64,000 nt of DNA from Gelidibacter sediminis. Lineage in GTDB: Bacteria > Bacteroidota > Bacteroidia > Flavobacteriales > Flavobacteriaceae. Shown here piece after piece: positions 56,708 to 64,000 of this stretch. The notes under the pieces are model-generated. The model made no database searches and had not been told where the DNA came from. It saw only the letters and a list, made by a program, of their open reading frames with translations. Position numbers and translations under genes: made by a program. The DNA lies in assembly GCF_004364975.1 (NCBI RefSeq), contig NZ_SOBW01000009.1, positions 1 to 64,000 on the forward strand. The letters are read 5' to 3'. Positions within the stretch are counted from its first letter, which is position 1; each line of letters starts with the position of its first letter.

Positions 56708-57784
56708 TTATTTCATCCGCAGTAAGAGTTCAGCGGCAGCAAATGGCGAGGTTGTACCATTTTCAATATGCTGCAGTTGTATTTGCAATTCGGTTTTAAT
56801 GGCGGGATTGTTGTAAAAATCAGATTTCAATCGCTCCTCTATGGTTTGAAGCAACCAAAACTTATTTTGAATTTTACGTTTATGGTCAAAATATTGTGAA
56901 GTTTTGGCCAATTCTAAATAGGTATTAATCAATTCCCATACTTCAGGAATGCCTTCATTTTTTAAAGCGCTTGCCAGTAAAACCTTAGGTTGCCAACCGG
57001 ACTCCTTTGGAGGGTATAGATGGAGAGCTCTGTTAAATTCTACCTTAGCAGTTTTGGCCCTTTTTAGATTGTCACCATCTGCTTTGTTAATGACAATGGC
57101 ATCTGCCATTTCCATAATGCCGCGCTTTATGCCTTGTAATTCATCTCCAGCTCCAGTTATTTTCAATAATAGAAAGAAATCTACCATACTGTGGACAGCA
57201 GTTTCACTCTGGCCCACGCCAACGGTTTCAATTAAAATAGTATCAAATCCAGCGGCTTCACAAAGGATGATAGTTTCTCTACTTTTACGCGCTACACCGC
57301 CAAGAGAGCTTCCTGAGGGTGAAGGACGAATAAATGCATTGTCATCCTTAACCAAATCTTCCATCCGGGTTTTATCGCCTAAAATAGAACCGTGGCTCAA
57401 AGTACTGCTTGGGTCTACGGCCAAAACGGCGACTTTTTTACCCTTTGCGGTTAAAAACGTGCCAAAGGTTTCAATAAATGTGCTCTTACCTACACCGGGA
57501 ACACCCGTAATACCAATGCGAACCGAGTTATTGGCATAGGGAAGGCACTCCTGTATGATGGCATTTGCTTTTTTAAGATGTTGAGGATTGGTGCTTTCAA
57601 CCAAAGTGATAGCTCTGCTTAAGGCTGTTAAATCTTTAGCTAAAATTCCTTCAACCAAATCAGCTACAGAAGGTTGCTTATGACGTTTGTTCTTTATAGC
57701 TTGAATAGCGCTTTTGTTGGTGGTTTCAGGTTCAGAAACTCCTTCATTTTCATGTAGTGCTGAAGATTGCTGCGAAGTGGTCAA
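56708..57784 (-). CDS. meaB: Methylmalonyl-CoA mutase-associated GTPase MeaB
   Basis: 358 residues. G domain: Walker A RIGITGVPGVGKSTFIE, VAVLAVDPSSTLSHGSILGDKTRM, ETVGVGQSE and the NKAD guanine-specificity motif (VINKADGDN). The N-terminal tail (about 1-40) is hydrophilic and poorly conserved. The start is a TTG at 57784; no in-frame ATG was seen before the conserved part. MeaB protects and reloads B12-dependent methylmalonyl-CoA mutase. The mutase genes are not in the window; only an acyl-CoA dehydrogenase lies downstream. Confidence 0.93.
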   Translation of the reverse strand: MTTSQQSSALHENEGVSEPETTNKSAIQAIKNKRHKQPSVADLVEGILAKDLTALSRAITLVESTNPQHLKKANAIIQECLPYANNSVRIGITGVPGVGKSTFIETFGTFLTAKGKKVAVLAVDPSSTLSHGSILGDKTRMEDLVKDDNAFIRPSPSGSSLGGVARKSRETIILCEAAGFDTILIETVGVGQSETAVHSMVDFFLLLKITGAGDELQGIKRGIMEMADAIVINKADGDNLKRAKTAKVEFNRALHLYPPKESGWQPKVLLASALKNEGIPEVWELINTYLELAKTSQYFDHKRKIQNKFWLLQTIEERLKSDFYNNPAIKTELQIQLQHIENGTTSPFAAAELLLRMK

Positions 57785-57841
57785 ACTATTAGGTTTTTCA
57801 ATTGTATAGATTAAGATACAGCTTTAAAAATGGATTCGGAA

Positions 57842-58417
57842 CTATTCAGGCTGTACTTTGCTGACTTCCATAGGAACTTCAATTTTCGTTTGATCCCAAG
57901 CCATGGTCAATTTCAAATTATCAGTGGTATTATCAAAGGCAATTGTAAACTGTTCTACTGTATTGTTTAAATGAATGACAGGGGCTTCCACTTCCAATAA
58001 ATCATATTGAGGTTCGCGCATTGGTTGCATTTGCTCATCTACACCCCAAGGATATTCTTTTGTGTTAAAATAAACCGTCCAAACACTGTCGTTTGGTACC
58101 GTCCATAGTGTATACGTGCCATTTGGTAAAGGATGTCCGTCTACTAACAAGTTTTTATTGGTAGTAAAAGTAGTTGCCTCATTGGCACCGGTACGCCATA
58201 CTTTGTCATAAGGAACTAAAGCACCAAATATCTCACGTCCTTTTTTATATGGTCGGTTGTATGACACTTCCAATCTGGTGTCATTTAACTCAAACTTTAC
58301 CATGTCTTTCGGACTGAGTCGCTTTGAAAAAATATTTTCAACAAAATGAGAATATAAAAAGAGTCCGACAGCTACAATAGCAAGAATAATTAATAGGCGT
58401 TTTAAAAACGTATTCAT
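57842..58417 (-). CDS. DUF2911-family membrane-anchored protein
   Basis: 191 residues. One N-terminal membrane segment (about 5-25) is followed by a DUF2911 domain with the hallmark pattern LEVSYNRPYKKGREIFGALVP, VWRTGANEATTF and NGTYTLWTVPND. The domain is common in Bacteroidota but has no assigned reaction. The protein is probably anchored to the inner membrane with the domain in the periplasm. Same strand as meaB, 57 bases upstream of it; co-transcription is possible. Confidence 0.85.
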   Translation of the reverse strand: MNTFLKRLLIILAIVAVGLFLYSHFVENIFSKRLSPKDMVKFELNDTRLEVSYNRPYKKGREIFGALVPYDKVWRTGANEATTFTTNKNLLVDGHPLPNGTYTLWTVPNDSVWTVYFNTKEYPWGVDEQMQPMREPQYDLLEVEAPVIHLNNTVEQFTIAFDNTTDNLKLTMAWDQTKIEVPMEVSKVQPE

Positions 58418-58589
58418 AACATATATTTTAAACCTGGGTTAAATATAAATCAAAAAGCTTGCTCTATAAAGCACTTAACGCTGTTTTATGAAAACTTGGT
58501 ATTTGGTGGATGAAAATTAATGCAAATGACATTTTTATTAGTTTATCATCGAAGTCAAAAATGTTAGGTACATCCTTGCGTAATAATAG

Positions 58590-58628
58590 CTGCCCCTATA
58601 AAAGCAGCTTTTGCTTAAATAGGGGCAG
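58590..58628 (-). terminator. Nested hairpin beyond the broken lipoprotein gene, probable terminator
   Basis: CTGCCCCTAT (58590-58599) is the exact complement of ATAGGGGCAG (58619-58628), with an inner AAGCA/TGCTT stem. It lies 33 bases beyond the minus-strand stop at 58661. The T-run usual for a terminator is weak. Confidence 0.5.
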
Positions 58629-58660
58629 TGTAATTAAAATGGTTCTTAAATTACTGCTGT

Positions 58661-59368
58661 TTAATCTTCCATCAAATCAATCTGAGTTTTGATAGCGTCT
58701 TTTAAGAGTTCCGCTAAATCAGTATTCCCGTCTTCATCCTCCGGGCTGATTTCTATAGTACCGTCAGCATTCCCGTCAGTTGCTGAAGTAAGATCAATCA
58801 TACCCAAAACACTGTTGAGGTCAAAATTGATGCGTACTTCATTAATATTATTATCTATGACAAGGTTCGTATTGGCATCCTCATAGTCAATTTCAATCTC
58901 TTCGTCAAAATCATGCCAAAACACAAACGGTACGCCGTCAATCTGTCCAGTAAGTTTCATGCTTTTTCCGAACAATTCAGAGTCCTGATTCTCACTTTTA
59001 TCGAATTCAAACTCTATTTCCTCATAAACGCCATTAGGAATTTCAATACTTGCCAATGGAATACTGTTTCCTGCCAATAAATCAATTTCAAATGGACCTT
59101 GAAGCTCTATATCGTCATCACTACCGTAAAATCCATCTTGAATGTCCTCACTGATTTCACTTCGTTCGAGTTCAATTTCTTTAAAGTTCACTAGAAATTT
59201 TTCGAGGCTAACGTTTTCTACACCTCAATTAAGCACATTATCATAAGTGGCATTTGCTGTGATTTTTAAAGCGCCATGTGTGGATCTATCCGCGCTATCA
59301 TCTGAAGAACACGATGTAAGGACTAAAGCTAAAGACAGTGCCAAGGCACCAAAATTCATTTTTTTCAT
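58661..59368 (-). pseudogene. Lipoprotein gene interrupted by an in-frame TGA (DUF4382-like)
   Basis: On the minus strand an ATG at 59368 starts a lipoprotein signal (MKKMNFGALALSLALVLTSC, Cys20) followed by SSDDSADRSTHGALKITANA. The frame runs to a single TGA at 59225-59227 (codon 48), then continues open in the same frame to 58661 (GVENVSLEKFLVNFKEIELE onwards, 187 codons). The downstream part is beta-rich and acidic, with IEIPNGVYEEIEFEF, resembling DUF4382-like lipoproteins with low certainty. So one nonsense codon separates the export signal from the body. It could be a recent pseudogene, a read-through gene, or a base error in the sequence; an ORF caller would give only a truncated protein from a GTG at 59191. 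Confidence 0.8.
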
Positions 59369-59494
59369 TACGTACATATTTTTGATTAATGGTTATATTA
59401 GATTAACGGTCCTAAATCTATTTAGTATACCCTAATTGTTAAAAATTTCTAAAAGTCAACGCCTAGGGGTTGTAATAGCCACATGACTGTTGTT

Positions 59495-59522
59495 TACCCA
59501 TATGGGTATAAAACACAGTGTT
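59495..59522. promoter_or_regulatory. Two adjacent inverted repeats, possible operator
   Basis: TACCCATATGGGTA (59495-59508) is a perfect 14-base palindrome. Three bases later AACAC-A-GTGTT (59512-59522) is an 11-base inverted repeat. They sit in the gap between the divergent broken lipoprotein gene and the J-domain/KTSC gene, upstream of the latter's -7 box. No terminator-like T-run follows. Confidence 0.45.
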
Positions 59523-59588
59523 GGTGGTAGTCTTTTTACTGTAAGACAACTATTTACAAATTATAGTTATTCATGTCATTTTATCACG

Positions 59589-59596
59589 TACTTTTG
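59589..59596 (+). promoter_or_regulatory. -7 promoter box (TACTTTTG) for the J-domain/KTSC gene
   Basis: Exact TAnnTTTG within ACGTACTTTTGC, the same 12 bases as before ndk. It lies inside a possible longer reading frame (ATG at 59573), so the true start should be downstream. Confidence 0.55.
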
Positions 59597-59617
59597 CGCC
59601 CTCAAATAAATATTGGA

Positions 59618-60067
59618 ATGAAGCGCATAAACGAATACAAAAAACTCTTTGGGGTAGAACAGGACGTTGACCTAAAGACTTTAAAGAAGAGTTACCGTGA
59701 TTTGGTAAAGGAATGGCATCCTGACAAATTTCAAAACGGAGATGCTTTGCAGCAAGAAGCTGAATTACAAAGTCGCAGAATTATTGATGGCTACCATTTT
59801 TTAGTAAGTATTGCACCAGAAACTATTGCGGCTAATTTGGAAAATTATACTGAAACAATTACCAATTCAGGTATTGCAGATTATACGCACAAAGGATTGT
59901 TGTTGGAAATTACATTTCAGGATGGCACCACATACGAATATTTTGGAGTGACCAAGCAAGTGTATATTAAAATGATCAATAGTGATAAACTGAACCGTTT
60001 TGCTAAACGCAGTATCTATCCAAATTATGTGTACAGAAAAGTAAAGAGAAGTTTAGCCGAGGCTTAA
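59618..60067 (+). CDS. J-domain and KTSC-domain fusion protein
   Basis: 149 residues from the ATG at 59618; the ATG at 59573 is rejected because the -7 box lies between them. Residues about 3-65 form a J-domain (YKKLFGVEQDVDLKTLKKSY, with the HPD motif in EWHPDKF), and about 85-145 a KTSC domain (GLLLEITFQDGTTYEYFGV, then FAKRSIYPNYVYRKV). The J-domain normally stimulates Hsp70 ATPase through HPD; KTSC is a small domain of unknown function that may bind nucleic acid or protein. It is a single-gene unit with its own terminator. Confidence 0.87.
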   Translation: MKRINEYKKLFGVEQDVDLKTLKKSYRDLVKEWHPDKFQNGDALQQEAELQSRRIIDGYHFLVSIAPETIAANLENYTETITNSGIADYTHKGLLLEITFQDGTTYEYFGVTKQVYIKMINSDKLNRFAKRSIYPNYVYRKVKRSLAEA

Positions 60068-60078
60068 TTTTTATACAT

Positions 60079-60130
60079 TAAAAAAGACCTTAGTAATGCA
60101 TGTAATTATATGTTTGCTAAGGTCTTTTTG
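60079..60130 (+). terminator. Terminator after the J-domain/KTSC gene
   Basis: AAAAAGACCTTAG (60081-60093) pairs with CTAAGGTCTTTTT (60117-60129), giving a long perfect stem with a terminal T-run. Confidence 0.88.
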
Positions 60131-60362
60131 TACCTTATAGTTTTTATTGATTTTACCTGATTATTGATAAAAGCATAGAACACACTAATTAAGTTTGGCA
60201 TTGTTTATATTTTTTGAGCGTAATAAATAGATTCAATTTAATTGTAGATTATTCTAGTTGCCACAGGAAACAACCCCATATTTTGATGGTATGGGCACAA
60301 CCGGATAATTTATTTTTGGATATCTTTACAGTTCAACAATATGAATTAAAACTAAGACGCTT

Positions 60363-61760
60363 TTGAAGATTACAGCAGCCTATACGGACCTATACCAATT
60401 GAGCATGGCTCAAGTTTATTTTAAAACGAAACCTGACGGTCGTGCGGTCTTTGACTATTATTATAGAAGTAATCCTTTTGATGGCGGCTATGCTATTTTT
60501 ACTGGATTGGAAAATGTATTGGAGATTCTCGAAAATTTAAAATTTGCAGAATCTGATCTCAATTTTTTAAAACAACACGGTTTTGAAAGCGCATTCCTAG
60601 ATTACCTTAAAACATTTCGGTTTAATGGGAATATCCGTTCGAGTAGGGAAGGTGATGTTGTATTTCCTAACCGTCCTATTCTCCAGGTTGAAGCAAATAT
60701 TATTGAAGCGCAAATTATTGAAACGATGTTGCTGAACCTTTTAAACTTCCAAACACTCATTGCAACTAAGGCCAACAGAATTAGACATAGCGCCAAAAAT
60801 GCCACCTTATTGGATATGGGGCTGAGACGTGCCCACGCAACAGGTGGTTATTATGCTTCTAGAGCCGCGATAATTGGAGGTTTTGATGGTACTAGTAATG
60901 TCAAGGCGGCTGAAGATTTTAACATTTCTGCCTCGGGTACTATGGCGCATTCCTTTATTCAAAGTTATGGAGATGAGTTGCAAGCATTCCGGGATTTTGC
61001 AAAAGTGCGTCCTAAAAATTGCGTCCTGCTTATTGACACTTACAATACCTTACGAAGCGGGTTGCAAAACGCCATAACGGTAGCCAAAGAGATGGAGGAG
61101 GCTGGGGAACAATTATTGGGAGTCCGTTTGGACAGTGGAGATTTGGCCTATTTGGCAAAGCAAACTCGAAAAATTTTGGATGAGGCAAATTTGGGTTATG
61201 TAAAAATTGTGGCCTCCAATCAGTTGGATGAGTATGTCATTAAAAGTTTAAAAGAGCAAGGCGCTCCAATTGATATTTATGGTGTGGGTACCAATTTAGT
61301 AACGGGTAAGCCCGATGCAGCTTTGGGTGGCGTCTATAAGTTGTCAGAATTTAATGGCACCCCACGTATCAAACTTTCTGAAAACATTATTAAAGTGTCC
61401 TTACCTTATAAAAAGCAAGTGTACCGTATTTTGGATAAAAACGGCATGTTTTACGGCGCTGATGCTGTGGCTATGTTTACAGAAGGTGCAGTGGATTATA
61501 TGGAACACCCTTTTGATGCGACAAAAAATATGAGTTTAAAAGGTTTTGATTATGAAGCAGTACTGCAAGATGTGATGACAGAGGGAAAGAAAGTCAGCCC
61601 GTCAAGAACAGTTACTGAAATAGCCAATTATTCTAAATCCCGATTGGAAAAACTTCCAGAGGAATATAAACGATTCCAAAATCCGCATATCTATAAGATA
61701 GGCCTTAGTGCACAGTTAAAACAAGAGCGTGATAAATTAGTCTTAAAACATAAATTCTAA
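60363..61760 (+). CDS. pncB: Nicotinate phosphoribosyltransferase
   Basis: 465 residues from a TTG start (60363). That start is needed because the conserved AAYTDLYQLSMAQVYF segment begins within the first residues and no ATG precedes it in frame. Other motifs are RRAHATGGYYASRAAIIGGFDGTSN, the ISASGTMAHSFIQ segment with the histidine thought to be phosphorylated in this family, and GVRLDSGDLAYL. It makes nicotinate mononucleotide from nicotinate and PRPP (Preiss-Handler salvage). A near-match -7 box TATCTTTA lies at 60321-60328. The upstream gap (60131-60362) has an 11-base inverted repeat CAATT-T-AATTG (60234-60244). pncA follows after 6 bases. Confidence 0.93.
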   Translation: MKITAAYTDLYQLSMAQVYFKTKPDGRAVFDYYYRSNPFDGGYAIFTGLENVLEILENLKFAESDLNFLKQHGFESAFLDYLKTFRFNGNIRSSREGDVVFPNRPILQVEANIIEAQIIETMLLNLLNFQTLIATKANRIRHSAKNATLLDMGLRRAHATGGYYASRAAIIGGFDGTSNVKAAEDFNISASGTMAHSFIQSYGDELQAFRDFAKVRPKNCVLLIDTYNTLRSGLQNAITVAKEMEEAGEQLLGVRLDSGDLAYLAKQTRKILDEANLGYVKIVASNQLDEYVIKSLKEQGAPIDIYGVGTNLVTGKPDAALGGVYKLSEFNGTPRIKLSENIIKVSLPYKKQVYRILDKNGMFYGADAVAMFTEGAVDYMEHPFDATKNMSLKGFDYEAVLQDVMTEGKKVSPSRTVTEIANYSKSRLEKLPEEYKRFQNPHIYKIGLSAQLKQERDKLVLKHKF

Positions 61761-61766
61761 ATAGCA

Positions 61767-62375
61767 ATGAAAACCCTTCTTATTATTGATGTTCAAAATG
61801 ATTTTATGCCTGGAGGTTCACTTCCCGTAGCTGAAGGTGATACCATTGTACCTGTGATTAATGCGATGCAGCCTAAATTTGATTTAGTGGTGGCTACACA
61901 GGACTGGCATCCTCAAGACCATATCAGCTTTGCATCTAACCACGAGGGGAAATCAGTTTTTGAAGAAATTGAACTTCATGGGAAATCCCAAACCTTATGG
62001 CCAGACCATTGTGTGCAGGGCACAAAAGGGGCTGAGTTTCATCCTGATCTTGATACTACCCAATGGGAAGCGATATTTAGAAAAGGTACAGATAAAGCTA
62101 TAGACAGTTATAGTGGTTTTTATGATAATGGGTATTTAAAATCTACCGGATTGGCTGGATACTTAAGAGAAAAAGGAGTCTCTCAACTCTACTTGTGTGG
62201 TCTCGCCGCAGATATATGTGTGTATTTTTCAACTTACGATGCGTTTAAAGAAGGGTTTGCATGCTTTTTTGTTGAAGATGCCTCCCAAGCACTTGATCAG
62301 GAAGTTTATAAAGAATTGAGAAAGGAGATGGAGTATTTGGGAATTCAAATGATCTCTTCAAAAGACATTCAATAG
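61767..62375 (+). CDS. pncA: Nicotinamidase
   Basis: 202 residues, isochorismatase-like hydrolase. The triad residues are Asp8 in IIDVQNDFMPGGSLPV, a lysine in KGTDKAIDSYSGF (about 112) and the nucleophile cysteine in LCGLAADICVYF (about 151-154). The metal-binding Asp/His cluster is in DWHPQDHISFASNH. It deamidates nicotinamide to nicotinate, the substrate of the preceding gene product, so the two genes form a complete entry to NAD salvage in one operon (6-base gap). Confidence 0.95.
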   Translation: MKTLLIIDVQNDFMPGGSLPVAEGDTIVPVINAMQPKFDLVVATQDWHPQDHISFASNHEGKSVFEEIELHGKSQTLWPDHCVQGTKGAEFHPDLDTTQWEAIFRKGTDKAIDSYSGFYDNGYLKSTGLAGYLREKGVSQLYLCGLAADICVYFSTYDAFKEGFACFFVEDASQALDQEVYKELRKEMEYLGIQMISSKDIQ

Positions 62376-62453
62376 TCACAGCATGATCATCATCAGTTAT
62401 AACCCCATACTTACAGAGATCATGGGATTTAATTGTTAAAAATATCGATACTC

Positions 62454-63485
62454 TTATTTTGATTTTTTAAGATCAAACTTTTCTTTATAATATGCAATAA
62501 TCGGGGGGAACGGGCCGTATTTATGCTGTTCAGCAGTAAAATTATCTTCCCAAGGGCCATATGGTGTAGACACCGGTTTTAGCTTTAAGTCTGGATAATC
62601 TTTTTCCTTATTTGCTTTTTCAGGACGTTTAAAACTGTTAATATATCCTGCCACATGATAAGCTTCTTCATCAGTCAACACAGGCTTTTCTCTCGATGCC
62701 AATAAATAAGGCATATTTGCTTTTATAAATTGTGCAGCGGTCAATACGCGGTGCATTCCTGCCCCGTCATTAAAGGTGTCATCACCCCATAATGGTGGGT
62801 AAACGTAGCCGTCTTTAAAATCTTCGTGTTTTAAGCCTTGACCATCTTCTTGATGACATTCTATACAATGCTTGGTGAATATTTGTTGCCCTTTGTTTAA
62901 GTCTACCGCTGTATTAGGGGGATCTAACTTAGTATAACCTGACACTTTTTTAACCTCGTCTTCAGGAATGCCCTCACTCAACCAATCCATATAAGCCACC
63001 ATGGCTCTCATCTCTCTGGAGTCTATGTCAATTTTCTGACCATTCATACTGCGCTCCATACAACCGTTGATACGGTCTTGAATAGTACCCATTGCATTAG
63101 AGCGCCCCCTAAAAGAAGGGTAGCGCTGGGTGACCCCTGCCCATGACCCTGAACCAGGCCTGTTGCCGGCATCTAAATGACAGCTCGTACATTTTAAATT
63201 GTTCCCGGACAGGCGCATCTTTGGATTTTCAGCTTGTGGGCCTAAGTATTTTTGAGTCTGGGTGAGCAGTTCATAACCGTATTTAACGTCTGGCATTATA
63301 AATGAGTTTGCCATATCTTCCTCTACATTTCTCGGTTGCCAAATGGTAATGGTGCGTTCTGATTTTTGTAATATCTTCGGATTTTTATTAAAAAAATATA
63401 ATCCAATAAAAACGGCAGCCATTAAACCAATTAACGCTGAAATTATAATGGCAATTCGTTTACTTACTATTTTATAGTTAATCAT
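62454..63485 (-). CDS. Membrane-anchored di-heme c-type cytochrome, TsdA-like
   Basis: 343 residues. One N-terminal membrane segment (about 11-32) anchors a periplasmic part with two heme sites: CTSCH (about 99) and CIECH (about 207). The first domain continues RYPSFRGRSNAMGTIQDRIN then GCMERSMNG, the pattern of thiosulfate dehydrogenase TsdA; the cysteine 39 residues after the first heme histidine is placed like TsdA's unusual axial Cys ligand. The second domain has AQFIKANMPYL, whose Met is a likely sixth ligand. TsdA joins two thiosulfates to tetrathionate or catalyses the reverse reaction. The function is inferred from motifs. No other sulfur-oxidation genes are nearby. Confidence 0.72.
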   Translation of the reverse strand: MINYKIVSKRIAIIISALIGLMAAVFIGLYFFNKNPKILQKSERTITIWQPRNVEEDMANSFIMPDVKYGYELLTQTQKYLGPQAENPKMRLSGNNLKCTSCHLDAGNRPGSGSWAGVTQRYPSFRGRSNAMGTIQDRINGCMERSMNGQKIDIDSREMRAMVAYMDWLSEGIPEDEVKKVSGYTKLDPPNTAVDLNKGQQIFTKHCIECHQEDGQGLKHEDFKDGYVYPPLWGDDTFNDGAGMHRVLTAAQFIKANMPYLLASREKPVLTDEEAYHVAGYINSFKRPEKANKEKDYPDLKLKPVSTPYGPWEDNFTAEQHKYGPFPPIIAYYKEKFDLKKSK

Positions 63486-63673
63486 GGTGTAGATAAATTA
63501 TTACGACCCTTAAAGTTAGCAAACTCTGCAAGGCATATTAACTCATTCAAGACTTATATGCGTGTAAAAACATTATGCTAACCTTAACAGGTGCATTCAT
63601 GAAAGGTGTAATTTTAGATGAGTTTATTGGGTCTTACGGTATACCGACGTCCAATTGATTATAATTGGTGCAT

Positions 63674-64000
63674 TCAGTCCTTCTGTGTTTTTCTAAGTTT
63701 TCTATTTCCAAGTCGGAATTTAACTTTTAACTTTTGCTTTTTTGCTCTTTTACTGTTTTGATCTTGTATAAATTGCAAGTAAAACTTAGACCCTGCGTCT
63801 TCAAAGGTCGTTTTCTCGGGCAAGTTTAAACCATCATTACTTTTAAGGTTTTTCCAGGGTACAGACAACCAGATGTTGGTGTATTCATTCAGTTTTAAAC
63901 GGCCTTCAAAAAACACTTGAATGGCAGAAGATTGAATTTGGGTTCTCGGGATTATAATCTCTCCATCGCGAATTTGAAAGGTTTGGGCAATAGGTCTAAA
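63674..64000 (-). CDS. AsmA-like protein, C-terminal fragment (cut by window edge)
   Basis: The frame is open from the right edge (64000) through to the stop at 63674; a GTG at 63916 is internal, not a start. The visible 108 residues include FQIRDGEIIIPRTQIQSS, then FFEGRLKLNEYTNIWLSVPW. This fits the end of AsmA-like C-terminal domains, where a beta-taco ends in a short LxVPWK-type segment. A basic C-terminal tail (KRAKKQKLKVKFRLGNRK) follows. AsmA-like proteins take part in lipid transport across the envelope. The assignment rests on a short stretch and is tentative. Confidence 0.55.
   Translation of the reverse strand, partial: FRPIAQTFQIRDGEIIIPRTQIQSSAIQVFFEGRLKLNEYTNIWLSVPWKNLKSNDGLNLPEKTTFEDAGSKFYLQFIQDQNSKRAKKQKLKVKFRLGNRKLRKTQKD

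Noticed and set aside
59247-59435. Plus-strand ORF opposite the start of the broken lipoprotein gene
   Set aside because: It is the mirror of the lipoprotein signal region; the minus strand shows a clear signal peptide and lipobox.

Overview
The window looks like a chromosomal segment of a marine-type Flavobacteriaceae bacterium (Bacteroidota). The evidence is an AT-rich background, -7 promoter boxes of the Bacteroidota form TAnnTTTG upstream of several genes, C-terminal type IX secretion (T9SS) sorting domains on three proteins, a gldI gliding-motility lipoprotein, and a flavobacterial set of housekeeping neighbours (mutL with rhomboids, parAB-DUF5683-dapB-lepB-wbqC, pyrG-yidC, ndk/nrnA/gldI). 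No rRNA, tRNA, CRISPR array, prophage or insertion sequence was recognised.

Region 1 (1-19309) is the accessory part. It holds two giant, same-strand genes for secreted modular surface proteins. The first runs off the left edge and carries near-identical 243-bp HYR repeats in a strict 81-residue register. The second is complete (3898 residues) and has several different families of Ig/PKD-like repeats. Both end in the same roughly 1300-residue C-terminal part (a conserved module, a LamG-like domain, another conserved module and a T9SS signal), and both are followed by a related terminator hairpin. This suggests tandem duplication followed by replacement or expansion of the N-terminal repeats.

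Region 2 (19505-25325, mostly minus strand) holds envelope and nucleotide genes: a cyclophilin-FKBP fusion lipoprotein, gldI and nrnA; then ndk on the plus strand; then a cold-shock protein, a DUF721/DciA-like protein, a lipocalin-like lipoprotein and recF. Region 3 (25460-31979, plus strand) holds a TPR membrane protein, ribH, two small paralogous membrane proteins, mutL, two rhomboid proteases and an endonuclease/exonuclease/phosphatase-family membrane protein. Region 4 (32078-38749, minus strand) holds DUF6122, WbqC-like, lepB, dapB, DUF5683, parB, parA and a DECR-like short-chain reductase.

Region 5 (38944-54017, plus strand apart from a fasciclin lipoprotein) holds an M16 protease, pyrG, yidC, a YwqK-like repeat protein, mnmA, a subtilisin-like T9SS protease, a nitronate monooxygenase, a MATE transporter, a small acidic protein and a PAP2 phosphatase. 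Region 6 (54014-64000) holds a lipid kinase, an acyl-CoA dehydrogenase, meaB, DUF2911, a lipoprotein gene broken by one in-frame TGA, a J-domain/KTSC fusion, an NAD-salvage pair (nicotinate phosphoribosyltransferase and nicotinamidase), a TsdA-like di-heme cytochrome and the end of an AsmA-like gene.

The strongest candidates for a second look are the repeat architecture and tandem duplication of the giant surface genes, the nonsense-broken lipoprotein gene beside a pair of inverted repeats, the paired small FKxRQ membrane proteins, promoter boxes so close to start codons that the mRNAs may be leaderless, and the TsdA-like cytochrome. I did not find a convincing defence system, biosynthetic cluster or mobile element.
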